DNA from: a virus
IMG/VR virus record: IMGVR_UViG_3300008117_000324
Location: 1 to 30,901 of that record
Direction: 5' to 3' (one strand)
Length of the DNA stretch: 30,901 nt
Shown: one piece after another, positions 7,704 through 13,842 of the stretch
How the letters are laid out: each line of letters starts with the position of its first letter
Position numbering within the stretch: position 1 is the first letter of the stretch
Position numbers and translations under genes: made by a program
Notes under the pieces: generated by a model
What the model saw: only the letters and a program-made list of their open reading frames with translations
Told to the model about the DNA's origin: nothing
The model's database searches: none

Positions 7704-8823
7704 TATTTTATTTATTTGCATTTCTTTTGCAAGTAAAGGGCAAACTATTGATAATGTTCTTTATACGAACTTTAATAACTATTACAAATGGCGGGGCGGT
7801 GCATTTGATTCGACTTTACTTATTCCGCAAACATCAGCGACAAATGGCAAGCGTGCAGGTGCTTTGAGATATAGTACTGCGGATAGTTCTGTTTATTCAT
7901 GGACTGGGAATCAATGGGTAAAAATAGGAAGTGGCGATACAACTTCACTTAGCAATCGTATTGATGCTCGTGTAAAATATACCGATACGGCAGCTATGCT
8001 TAGCCCTTATTTGAGATCAAATGTGGCGGCTGCTACTTATCAGCCGATAGGTAATTATGATACCGCTACCGTTGTAAAAGCCTATGTTACAAATGCCGAA
8101 GCGGTTACAATAACAAAAGGGCAAGTGGTTTATATCTTTGGAGCGCAGGGCGATCGGGCAGCGGTAAAATTGGCAAAGAATACAAGCGATACGTTCAGCA
8201 GCAAAACTTTGGGTATTGTGAGGGCAGACATTGCAGCAGGTCAGGCGGGATGGGTTACAACGCAAGGGCAGGTGAGTGGTATCAATTTAGGTGCATATAC
8301 GGAGGGGGATATTCTTTGGTTAGATAGCGTGGCGGGTGGGTTTACAAAGGTTAAGCCTGTTGCACCGAAACATGGAGTTTTCATTGGAGTGGTAGAACGA
8401 GCTAACGCAGGAAACGGCATCATATATGTCAAGCCGCAAAACGCAGTGGAACTTGATGAAATTCATAATGTCCTTATAACTTCTCCAACAAATAATCAGG
8501 TGCTATCTTATACGGCATCTACTGGGATTTGGGAGAATAAGACGGTGAGTGCTTCCATCTTTGCATATACGGCAAAAACAACAACCTACACAGCCGGAGC
8601 GGATGATTATGTTATCCATTGCACAAGCGGCACTTTTAGCGTAAACCTGCCAACGGCGGTTGGTATTACCGGGAAGGTATATATCATAAAGAATAGCGGC
8701 AGCGGACTTATAACAATAGATCCGAACGGCTCGCAAACGATTGACGGAGTTACTACCTACACGATGGGACAAGCTGAAAGCGTGCAGGTTATTTCAACAG
8801 GCTCAAATTGGATAACATTATGA
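7672..8823 (+). CDS. Tail fibre/adhesin-like protein with N-terminal signal-like sequence
   Basis: A 383-residue protein taken from ATG 7672 (alternatives 7660 and 7684). The first 25 residues (KMYKYIFSILFICISFASKG, then QT) look like a Sec signal peptide, which is unexpected for a virion protein. The body has tail-fibre character: residues around 130-270 hold TKGQVVYIFGAQGDRAAVKL, YTEGDILWLD, APKHGVFIGVVERANAGNG and IYVKPQNAVELDEIHNV. The last 85 residues (DYVIHC, FSVNLPTAVGITGKVYIIKN, then ITIDPNGSQTIDG) form a beta-helix or knob-like repeat common in fibres. Its stop overlaps the next start in ATGA, indicating coupled translation. Likely role: receptor recognition at the tail tip, or an exported accessory protein. 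Confidence 0.7.
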   Translation: MKAKMYKYIFSILFICISFASKGQTIDNVLYTNFNNYYKWRGGAFDSTLLIPQTSATNGKRAGALRYSTADSSVYSWTGNQWVKIGSGDTTSLSNRIDARVKYTDTAAMLSPYLRSNVAAATYQPIGNYDTATVVKAYVTNAEAVTITKGQVVYIFGAQGDRAAVKLAKNTSDTFSSKTLGIVRADIAAGQAGWVTTQGQVSGINLGAYTEGDILWLDSVAGGFTKVKPVAPKHGVFIGVVERANAGNGIIYVKPQNAVELDEIHNVLITSPTNNQVLSYTASTGIWENKTVSASIFAYTAKTTTYTAGADDYVIHCTSGTFSVNLPTAVGITGKVYIIKNSGSGLITIDPNGSQTIDGVTTYTMGQAESVQVISTGSNWITL

Positions 8824-9002
8824 CATTAACAAAGATAAGATACGGAACAGGTGCGCCTAATGATACGGTAGGCGCGGATGGTGATTTATATTTAGATACC
8901 GTAAGCGGCGATTTATATCAGCGTGTTAGTGGTGTTTATTCACTTGCTGCATTAGGTGGCAGCGCAACAGGATCGGATTTATATTTATTTTATAGCTATT
9001 AA
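8820..9002 (+). CDS. Small tail-fibre-associated protein
   Basis: A 60-residue protein starting in the ATGA overlap with the preceding fibre gene. It has the fibre-linked motif GAPNDTVGADGDLYLDTVSG followed by DLYQRVSG, widespread at phage fibre joints and neck segments. The C-terminus is aromatic (SDLYLFYSY). Likely a small fibre component or oligomerisation piece. It is too short for a firm call. Confidence 0.6.
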   Translation: MTLTKIRYGTGAPNDTVGADGDLYLDTVSGDLYQRVSGVYSLAALGGSATGSDLYLFYSY

Positions 9003-9013
9003 AATTTAACATT

Positions 9014-9415
9014 ATGCCGGCAAATACAAAGCCCATTTTCGCATTAAGTCCAGAAACAAGACTGGCAGCAATTACAGGAACAACAACCGATAAAAGCGGT
9101 GCAACGACTGCGAACATCGTTGATTTAGTTACTGCAACAACTGACGGAACGAAAGTTACCCAGATAAAATACAAGCACGTAGGCAATAGCACGGCTGGTA
9201 TCTTTTTGGTTTGGGTTACAGATACATCAGGCGCAAATCCTCGTTTATTAGCTGAATCCACTTATGCAGCGATTACAAGTTCTGCAACGGTGGCAACTGC
9301 TGAAGGTACTTTGATTTTTAATGATTTGCAATTAAAGAGCGGACAAAAAATACAAGTAGGTGCAACGACTGCAACTACAAATATTCATGTTACTGCTCAA
9401 ATCGGAAACTTCTAA
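9014..9415 (+). CDS. Hypothetical beta-rich virion protein
   Basis: A 133-residue Thr/Ala-rich protein (MPANTKPIFALSPETRLAAI at the start; VTQIKYKHVGNSTAGIFLVW in the middle). Alternating hydrophobic strands suggest a beta-sandwich. It lies between fibre genes with a spacing of 2 bases to the next gene, and probably forms part of the tail tip or fibre. No named family is recognised. Confidence 0.6.
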   Translation: MPANTKPIFALSPETRLAAITGTTTDKSGATTANIVDLVTATTDGTKVTQIKYKHVGNSTAGIFLVWVTDTSGANPRLLAESTYAAITSSATVATAEGTLIFNDLQLKSGQKIQVGATTATTNIHVTAQIGNF

Positions 9416-9417
9416 TT

Positions 9418-10161
9418 ATGTTCAAATCATTTCAGGATACAAGTGCGCTTCAGCAATTTCACAGCTTCCCTAACCTTAATATGCAGCAAGCTACATCTGC
9501 TTATGGGTTTAGCGGTGTTACCTTTTGGCTGGATGCCGCCTATGGGTTGAATACGCAAACCAATTTAGGGGCGGTGAGTAGGTGGCAGGCACGTGTTGGC
9601 GGAGCTATATTTGAGCAGGCAACGGCAGCAGCGCAACCAAGATTAATTTTGAACGATGCTAATTATAATAATCTTCCAAGTGTGGAAGCTATAAGTAATG
9701 CAAGATTTATAGATTGTGATCCAAATTTAGGATTAAATTATAACGGCAATAATACCATAGCAATAATAAGCAAAGTAAATACTGCAAATCAATACAACGG
9801 CATTATTGGTAGAAATGAAGCAGCAATTTACGGACTTTTTGATGGAGGAACAAATGCTGGTTTAAATGGATATGGTCATGTTTATAATGGAACAACTGCT
9901 TTACAAGGAAATACTGAGACAAGTACATCAAGGATTAAAATAATAACTAATACAAATGTTATTGTTAATGGCTTATCTGAAACAACAGGAACTAACACTT
10001 TAAATACATCTGTATATTTTAGATTATTTAGAAATAATAGTTCAACAGCAACTAATTTAATTGGAACAATCGCGGAGATAATTTCTTACGGTTACTCAAT
10101 GACATCAGACGAAGCCATTGCATTATCTAACAACATCAATCAAAAATATGCGATATATTAA
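9418..10161 (+). CDS. LamG/concanavalin-like lectin tail protein
   Basis: A 247-residue protein. After about 30 residues it shows a pattern typical of LamG/ConA-like jelly-roll domains: VTFWLDAAYGLNTQTN, a Trp in VSRWQA, QPRLILNDANYNNLPSVEAI, then NTIAIISKVN, GTIAEIISYGYSMTSDEA and a closing NNINQKYAIY. Such domains bind carbohydrate. In this gene cluster it is probably the receptor-binding or adhesin protein recognising host surface glycans. It has no signal peptide. Its stop lies inside the next gene, whose ATG is at 10148. Confidence 0.65.
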   Translation: MFKSFQDTSALQQFHSFPNLNMQQATSAYGFSGVTFWLDAAYGLNTQTNLGAVSRWQARVGGAIFEQATAAAQPRLILNDANYNNLPSVEAISNARFIDCDPNLGLNYNGNNTIAIISKVNTANQYNGIIGRNEAAIYGLFDGGTNAGLNGYGHVYNGTTALQGNTETSTSRIKIITNTNVIVNGLSETTGTNTLNTSVYFRLFRNNSSTATNLIGTIAEIISYGYSMTSDEAIALSNNINQKYAIY

Positions 10162-10612
10162 ATTTAGAACATTTAGCGAAGCGTCAGCATTAAATGATAG
10201 GGTTACGGCTGAATGTTTGCGAGCATCGGTTTGGACTGATGGAACGAATAATTACTGCAATCCAGACCAAGACGCAAACGCAATGTGGAGAGTGCCTATT
10301 TTGGATGGTTACGAAATGTTTTTCACCACAGGCGAAATAGATAGGGCTTGGGATGATGCTAACCCGGTGCCGCGTGAAGTGCCTACATGGCGTTTGCGTG
10401 CGGTGCTTGCAATCGATGGGAAAGAAACAGATGTGCAGAACGCTATTGATACACTACCTGAGCCGAACAAGACCATCGCACAAAGGGCGTGGGATTTCGG
10501 GAGCAATACGGAAAGGACAAGTCAGACCGTTGCATTTATTAAAGGAGTTTTGAGTTTGACAGATGCGGAGGTGGATCAGTATTTTATCGATGCTGAAAAC
10601 CTGCAAGCGTGA
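10148..10612 (+). CDS. Tail-fibre-linked conserved protein
   Basis: A 154-residue protein starting MRYIKFRTFSEASALNDRVT. The later ATG at 10148 was chosen because it overlaps the previous stop by only 14 bases. The C-terminal half (WRLRAVLAIDGKETDVQNAI, AQRAWDFGSNTERTSQTVAF, LSLTDAEVDQYFIDAENL) matches a helical pattern found at the end of many tail-fibre operons, where a Leu-Ala-rich helix pair is followed by a lglt-hydrophilic-D-x-x-F ending. Exact function is unknown; a fibre base component or assembly factor is likely. Confidence 0.6.
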   Translation: MRYIKFRTFSEASALNDRVTAECLRASVWTDGTNNYCNPDQDANAMWRVPILDGYEMFFTTGEIDRAWDDANPVPREVPTWRLRAVLAIDGKETDVQNAIDTLPEPNKTIAQRAWDFGSNTERTSQTVAFIKGVLSLTDAEVDQYFIDAENLQA

Positions 10613-10965
10613 GGGGTTTGATATTACTGATAATTGCTTTGATCTTATCGGTAATGCTTATGCCGGTCGGGTTTGTGTTTCAGATAGTGGTTACTTTATT
10701 TCGGGCGGTTGATACCTATCTGTTTCACATAGCGAAGTCAATAGATCAGCATGGGAACGTAGTTTGTGCGGAGTTGTTTAACCTAACATTAATAAAGCGG
10801 AATGGTTACAAATTCGGGGATATGGACAAAACAATTAGTTACGTTTTGGGCATAAATGCTGAAAAAAAGAATTTGACGTATTTAGGTAGGAAGTTGGGTA
10901 ATTTATTAAATACTATTGAAAAAGATCATCTTATTAAAGCGGTGAATTATGAGCGCAAAGATTGA
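10609..10965 (+). CDS. Small membrane protein at head of lysis region
   Basis: A 118-residue protein using GTG at 10609, overlapping the preceding stop by 4 bases. Residues 3-35 are strongly hydrophobic (LILLIIALILSVMLMPVGFV onward), giving one or two membrane segments; the rest is a soluble basic tail (GYKFGDMDKTISYVLGINAE). It opens a run of small membrane proteins upstream of the endolysin, so a lysis or superinfection role is possible. No family is recognised. Confidence 0.6.
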   Translation: MRGLILLIIALILSVMLMPVGFVFQIVVTLFRAVDTYLFHIAKSIDQHGNVVCAELFNLTLIKRNGYKFGDMDKTISYVLGINAEKKNLTYLGRKLGNLLNTIEKDHLIKAVNYERKD

Positions 10966-11149
10966 GGTAATAAGCATTTGGATGTTGAGCATTATTGCAT
11001 TTGTGACGCAAAATAATGTGATGTTTACGCTAACGGTTATTGGTAACATCGTATGGATTGTAAGAAACCTACCGGGAGCTTGTAAAAATATCAAAGAATA
11101 TAAAAATAGAATCTATGCCAGAATGGTTAAAAAGACTGACAAAGACTGA
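10949..11149 (+). CDS. Small membrane protein, holin candidate
   Basis: A 66-residue protein. Residues 7-38 contain one long or two short membrane segments (VISIWMLSIIAFVTQNNV and FTLTVIGNIVWIV) followed by a basic tail (KEYKNRIYARMVKKTDKD). It overlaps both neighbours. The size, topology and proximity to spanin and endolysin genes fit a small holin or antiholin, but nothing in the sequence is diagnostic. Confidence 0.55.
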   Translation: MSAKIEVISIWMLSIIAFVTQNNVMFTLTVIGNIVWIVRNLPGACKNIKEYKNRIYARMVKKTDKD

Positions 11150-11351
11150 TATTAGAAATAGCATCGCAATCATTGTAGTTATAGGCTGTTTTTTGCTTAT
11201 GTACTTATTACAGGTAAGACCTATCCCGGAGCAGAATCATGATCTTGTGCTAACTGCAGGTGGCTTTATCTTTGGGGGTGCTTTGGCAGGTGTGATAGGT
11301 TATTATTTCGGTGCGACTAAATTAGATAAAAAAGGTGGATCAGAAGAATAA
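11115..11351 (+). CDS. Two-TM small membrane protein, holin candidate
   Basis: A 78-residue protein with two predicted membrane helices: residues 16-34 (SIAIIVVIGCFLLMYLLQV) and about 45-66 (LVLTAGGFIFGGALAGVIGY), Gly-rich in the second, and a charged tail (KLDKKGGSEE). This is a class II holin-like plan. It is the best holin candidate of the three small membrane proteins here, placed just before the spanin-like gene. The family is not recognised by name. Confidence 0.6.
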   Translation: MPEWLKRLTKTDIRNSIAIIVVIGCFLLMYLLQVRPIPEQNHDLVLTAGGFIFGGALAGVIGYYFGATKLDKKGGSEE

Positions 11352-11358
11352 TAATGAA

Positions 11359-11424
11359 ATGGCCGATTGGCTATTTTATTTATTCTGTTTATTAATACTT
11401 TATTTTTTATTACGCAATGCTTAG
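11359..11424 (+). CDS. Possible 21-residue single-TM peptide
   Basis: ATG 11359 opens a 21-codon frame encoding MADWLFYLFCLLILYFLLRN and a final Ala. It is almost entirely hydrophobic with an Arg near the end, and stops inside the next gene (8-base overlap). It fills an otherwise non-coding 65-base gap in a tightly packed lysis region. No family evidence; it could be chance in an AT-rich gap. Confidence 0.3.
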   Translation: MADWLFYLFCLLILYFLLRNA

Positions 11425-11953
11425 AATTTTATACTTATCATTATTCTTTTTGGTGTCATGTGCTAATCCAAAGAAACTGCATCGCATGATGGACAACCTA
11501 CCAGAAGCGACCGCAAAGGAATGTGCTGATAGGTTTCCAATTAAGGAAACAATTGAAACGATAACCGTTGCAGATTCTGCATTGCTTCATCAATATGAGA
11601 TTGAGTTTAATTACATGGCATCATTGATAGATAGTTTACTATCAGCAAACTGCGATACGGTACATATTGAAAAAATAAAGGAGGTTATCAAAAAGATACC
11701 CTGCAAACCTGAAACTAAGATAATAATTAAGACGCAAGAGAATACGGCTAAGAGTAAAGTAATTCTTGATAGTTGCCAAAAGGTGTCAAGTTTACTTAGC
11801 GAAAAACTGTCAAATTGTGACATAAAAGTGAACGAATTAACTACTAAATGTGACAAATATAAAGGTCAAAGAGATTGGTTGTTTTGGTTAATTATAGCTT
11901 TACTTATTTGGATTTTCCGCAAACAGATAGCTTTACTTTTTAAATTGTTTTAA
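11417..11953 (+). CDS. Unimolecular spanin-like lipoprotein (u-spanin)
   Basis: A 178-residue protein. The N-terminus MLRILYLSLFFLVSC is a lipoprotein signal with lipobox LVSC and acylation site Cys15. Residues about 70-150 are charged and helical with coiled-coil character. The C-terminus has a transmembrane segment (about 154-167, WLFWLIIALLIWIF) flanked by basic residues. An outer-membrane lipid anchor plus an inner-membrane C-terminal helix in one chain is the architecture of unimolecular spanins such as T1 gp11, which fuse the two membranes in the last step of lysis. Several Cys residues in the ectodomain may form disulfides. The location beside holin candidates and an endolysin supports the call. 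Confidence 0.65.
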   Translation: MLRILYLSLFFLVSCANPKKLHRMMDNLPEATAKECADRFPIKETIETITVADSALLHQYEIEFNYMASLIDSLLSANCDTVHIEKIKEVIKKIPCKPETKIIIKTQENTAKSKVILDSCQKVSSLLSEKLSNCDIKVNELTTKCDKYKGQRDWLFWLIIALLIWIFRKQIALLFKLF

Positions 11954-12939
11954 TGAAATTAACTGATATTGCAAGGCAATACAGGGTTAAATACGGTATG
12001 CAAATGCCTACGTTAGCACTTGCAAGAATCATGTACAATGAGAATAAAGAATTATTAACTAACCTTGATCATGCAAGATATAAATCAAGATACATTGAGG
12101 GGAAAAGCGGAAAGGCAAACAGGGATAAAATAAAAGATCATAAAGAATTTCTAATGACAGAAGATAGGCCCAAAAACCCATACAACCTTCCCGAATCAGA
12201 AGAGTCTAAATATGAACCTTACATTTTAAAAGCATCTAAGTTAGCGGTGCTTTCAGATATACACGTACCATATCATTCAATTGATGCATTAACAGCAGCA
12301 TTCGATAAGATTAGTGAAGAGAAGCCAGATGCGATACTTTTAAACGGAGATACTGTTGATTTCTATATGCTATCCAGATTCCAGAAGGATGCACGCAAGA
12401 GATCACTTGCACATGAATTAAAGGCTTTAAATGATTTATTAGATATATTGGGCGGCTTTGGTGCAAAGATTATTTATAAGTTAGGGAATCATGATGAACG
12501 ATATCAACACTATTTAATGCAAAAGGCACCTGAATTATTAGGCATTCCTGAGTTTGAATTTGAGCATCTTTTAAAGGCTAAGGATAGGGGAATGGTAGTT
12601 GTAGGTGATAAGCGGGTTATTAAGGCAAACAAGCTTAACATCATTCATGGTCATGAATACCCATCTGTATTTAGTCCTGTAAACATTGCAAGGGGCTTAT
12701 ATATGAAAGGTAAGGTTTCAGCTTTGCAGGGCCACAATCATCAAAGCAGTACACATACAGAAACGGATATGAACGGTGATATAGTTACAACATGGTCATC
12801 TGGATGTTTGTGTGAATTGAATCCTGACTATATGCCTTTAAATAAGTGGAATCATGGATTTGCAATGGTTGATCTAAATAGTAACGGTAAGGACTTTCAT
12901 GTACGGAATTATCGTATTTATAAGGGTAAAATCTTATGA
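11953..12939 (+). CDS. Calcineurin-like metallophosphoesterase
   Basis: A 328-residue protein. Residues 97-300 carry the metal-binding motifs of the metallophosphoesterase superfamily in order: SDIH (101-104), GDTVD (132-136), GNHDER (178-183), GHEY (233-236) and GHNH (260-263). All ligands expected for a dimetal phosphoesterase are present, so it should be active; the substrate may be a nucleotide, RNA/DNA end or phosphoprotein. Residues 1-60 are basic and helical and could be a nucleic-acid-binding extension. It lies inside the lysis region with one base overlap to the upstream gene and ATGA overlap to the downstream gene. Confidence 0.8.
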   Translation: MKLTDIARQYRVKYGMQMPTLALARIMYNENKELLTNLDHARYKSRYIEGKSGKANRDKIKDHKEFLMTEDRPKNPYNLPESEESKYEPYILKASKLAVLSDIHVPYHSIDALTAAFDKISEEKPDAILLNGDTVDFYMLSRFQKDARKRSLAHELKALNDLLDILGGFGAKIIYKLGNHDERYQHYLMQKAPELLGIPEFEFEHLLKAKDRGMVVVGDKRVIKANKLNIIHGHEYPSVFSPVNIARGLYMKGKVSALQGHNHQSSTHTETDMNGDIVTTWSSGCLCELNPDYMPLNKWNHGFAMVDLNSNGKDFHVRNYRIYKGKIL

Positions 12940-13193
12940 CAGAGGAAGCGCAAATACATCCTGAATTCATGCCAGTAGATAATGAACTATTGCAGATCAT
13001 TGAAGCTGAATGTATGCTTTTGGCTACGATTGCTGACATATGCGATTCTGAATTTAGGACTTATGAAGATGAGATTGAAGATATGAATGTTGTAAAGCGT
13101 AATGCTTATAAGGTAATATTTGCGGCTCAAAAGAAACTATTAAAATTCATTAAAGACTATGAACAAGGGAATTCCGATAATCAGAAAGTTTGA
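12936..13193 (+). CDS. Small acidic hypothetical protein
   Basis: An 85-residue acidic, helical protein (MTEEAQIHPEFMPVDNELLQ at the start; basic stretch AAQKKLLKFIKDYEQG near the end). It starts in the ATGA overlap with the phosphoesterase gene and overlaps the endolysin start by 35 bases, so the three are translated as a unit. No recognised domain or membrane segment. Confidence 0.55.
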   Translation: MTEEAQIHPEFMPVDNELLQIIEAECMLLATIADICDSEFRTYEDEIEDMNVVKRNAYKVIFAAQKKLLKFIKDYEQGNSDNQKV

Positions 13194-13599
13194 AGGGTTG
13201 AAACTACGCGCCTACTTATGTCCGGCTGGCATTCCAACTATAGCGTGGGGCAATACGTTTTATGAGAACGGTAGCAAAGTACAAATGGGTGATAAGATAA
13301 CGATCGATCGTGCTGATAAACTTTTATTCTTTATGGTAGGTAAGTTTGAAGCGGAGGTAAAGAAACTTGTAAAGTCTGCAATAAATGATAATCAACTGGG
13401 CGCGCTTACATCCTTTGCCTTTAATGTAGGTATCGGCGCATTAACAAAAAGTACAATATTAAAAAAAGTTAATAAAAATCCGAATGATGCAACCATTCGT
13501 GATGAGTTTAACAGATGGACAACTTCCAATGGCAAAGTCCTGAATGGTTTAGTTACAAGAAGAAAAGCAGAAGCTGATCTGTATTTTTTACCAGTTTAA
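13159..13599 (+). CDS. Endolysin, T4-type lysozyme (GH24)
   Basis: A 146-residue muramidase. The catalytic block FEGLKLRAYLCPAGIPTIAW matches GH24: Glu12 (catalytic), then eight residues to Cys21 in place of Asp, then five residues to Thr27, the E-8-(D/C)-5-T triad. Later motifs include NDNQLGALTSFAFNVGIGAL and the closing GLVTRRKAEADLYF, both typical. It cleaves the glycan strand of peptidoglycan. No signal peptide or SAR anchor is visible, so it should depend on a holin for release, consistent with the small membrane proteins upstream. Last rightward gene of this block. Confidence 0.9.
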   Translation: MNKGIPIIRKFEGLKLRAYLCPAGIPTIAWGNTFYENGSKVQMGDKITIDRADKLLFFMVGKFEAEVKKLVKSAINDNQLGALTSFAFNVGIGALTKSTILKKVNKNPNDATIRDEFNRWTTSNGKVLNGLVTRRKAEADLYFLPV

Positions 13600-13707
13600 A
13601 AAGTCCTCACCTTTATAGTTGGGATATTCTTTGTGCATGGTATCAATAGCATTTACCCATAGATAGCAGATAATTGCTGTCATTCCGAAGATAATTAATA
13701 ATGCCAT
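13588..13707 (-). CDS. 39-residue membrane protein at 3' end of early operon
   Basis: Reverse-strand frame from ATG at 13707 encoding MALLIIFGMTAIICYLWVNA, followed by IDTMHKEYPNYKGEDFLNW. It has one hydrophobic helix and then an acidic tail. The YPNYKGEDFLNW tail resembles small proteins I recall from other Bacteroidota phages. It overlaps the endolysin's 3' end by 12 bases in the opposite orientation. It would be the last gene of the leftward operon or have its own promoter, although the 13753-13773 hairpin lies between it and the helicase gene. Confidence 0.5.
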   Translation of the reverse strand: MALLIIFGMTAIICYLWVNAIDTMHKEYPNYKGEDFLNW

Positions 13708-13752
13708 AAAGTTTACTTTTTGAGTTATATCGGTACTATATGCACCAAAATA

Positions 13753-13773
13753 AGCCGGGAATTAAACCCGGCT
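13753..13773. terminator. Bidirectional terminator-like hairpin between convergent operons
   Basis: Perfect 7-bp stem AGCCGGG (13753-13759) and CCCGGCT (13767-13773) with a 7-nt AT loop, flanked by AT-rich sequence on both sides. It lies between the converging lysis and replication operons. A second, wide inverted repeat (ATTGCCG at 13779, CGGCAAT at 13832) follows. The rest of 13708-13842 shows nothing else. Confidence 0.6.
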
Positions 13774-13842
13774 ATTATATTGCCGCTCCCTTTAATAATT
13801 ACTAACTTACTAACAGTTTAATAATTATAATCGGCAATGAGG

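Noticed and set aside
13779-13838. Wide inverted repeat ATTGCCG/CGGCAAT as an attachment site or origin
   Set aside because: Only 7 bp with a 46-nt AT-rich spacer, no integrase gene in the window and no repeats of iteron type.
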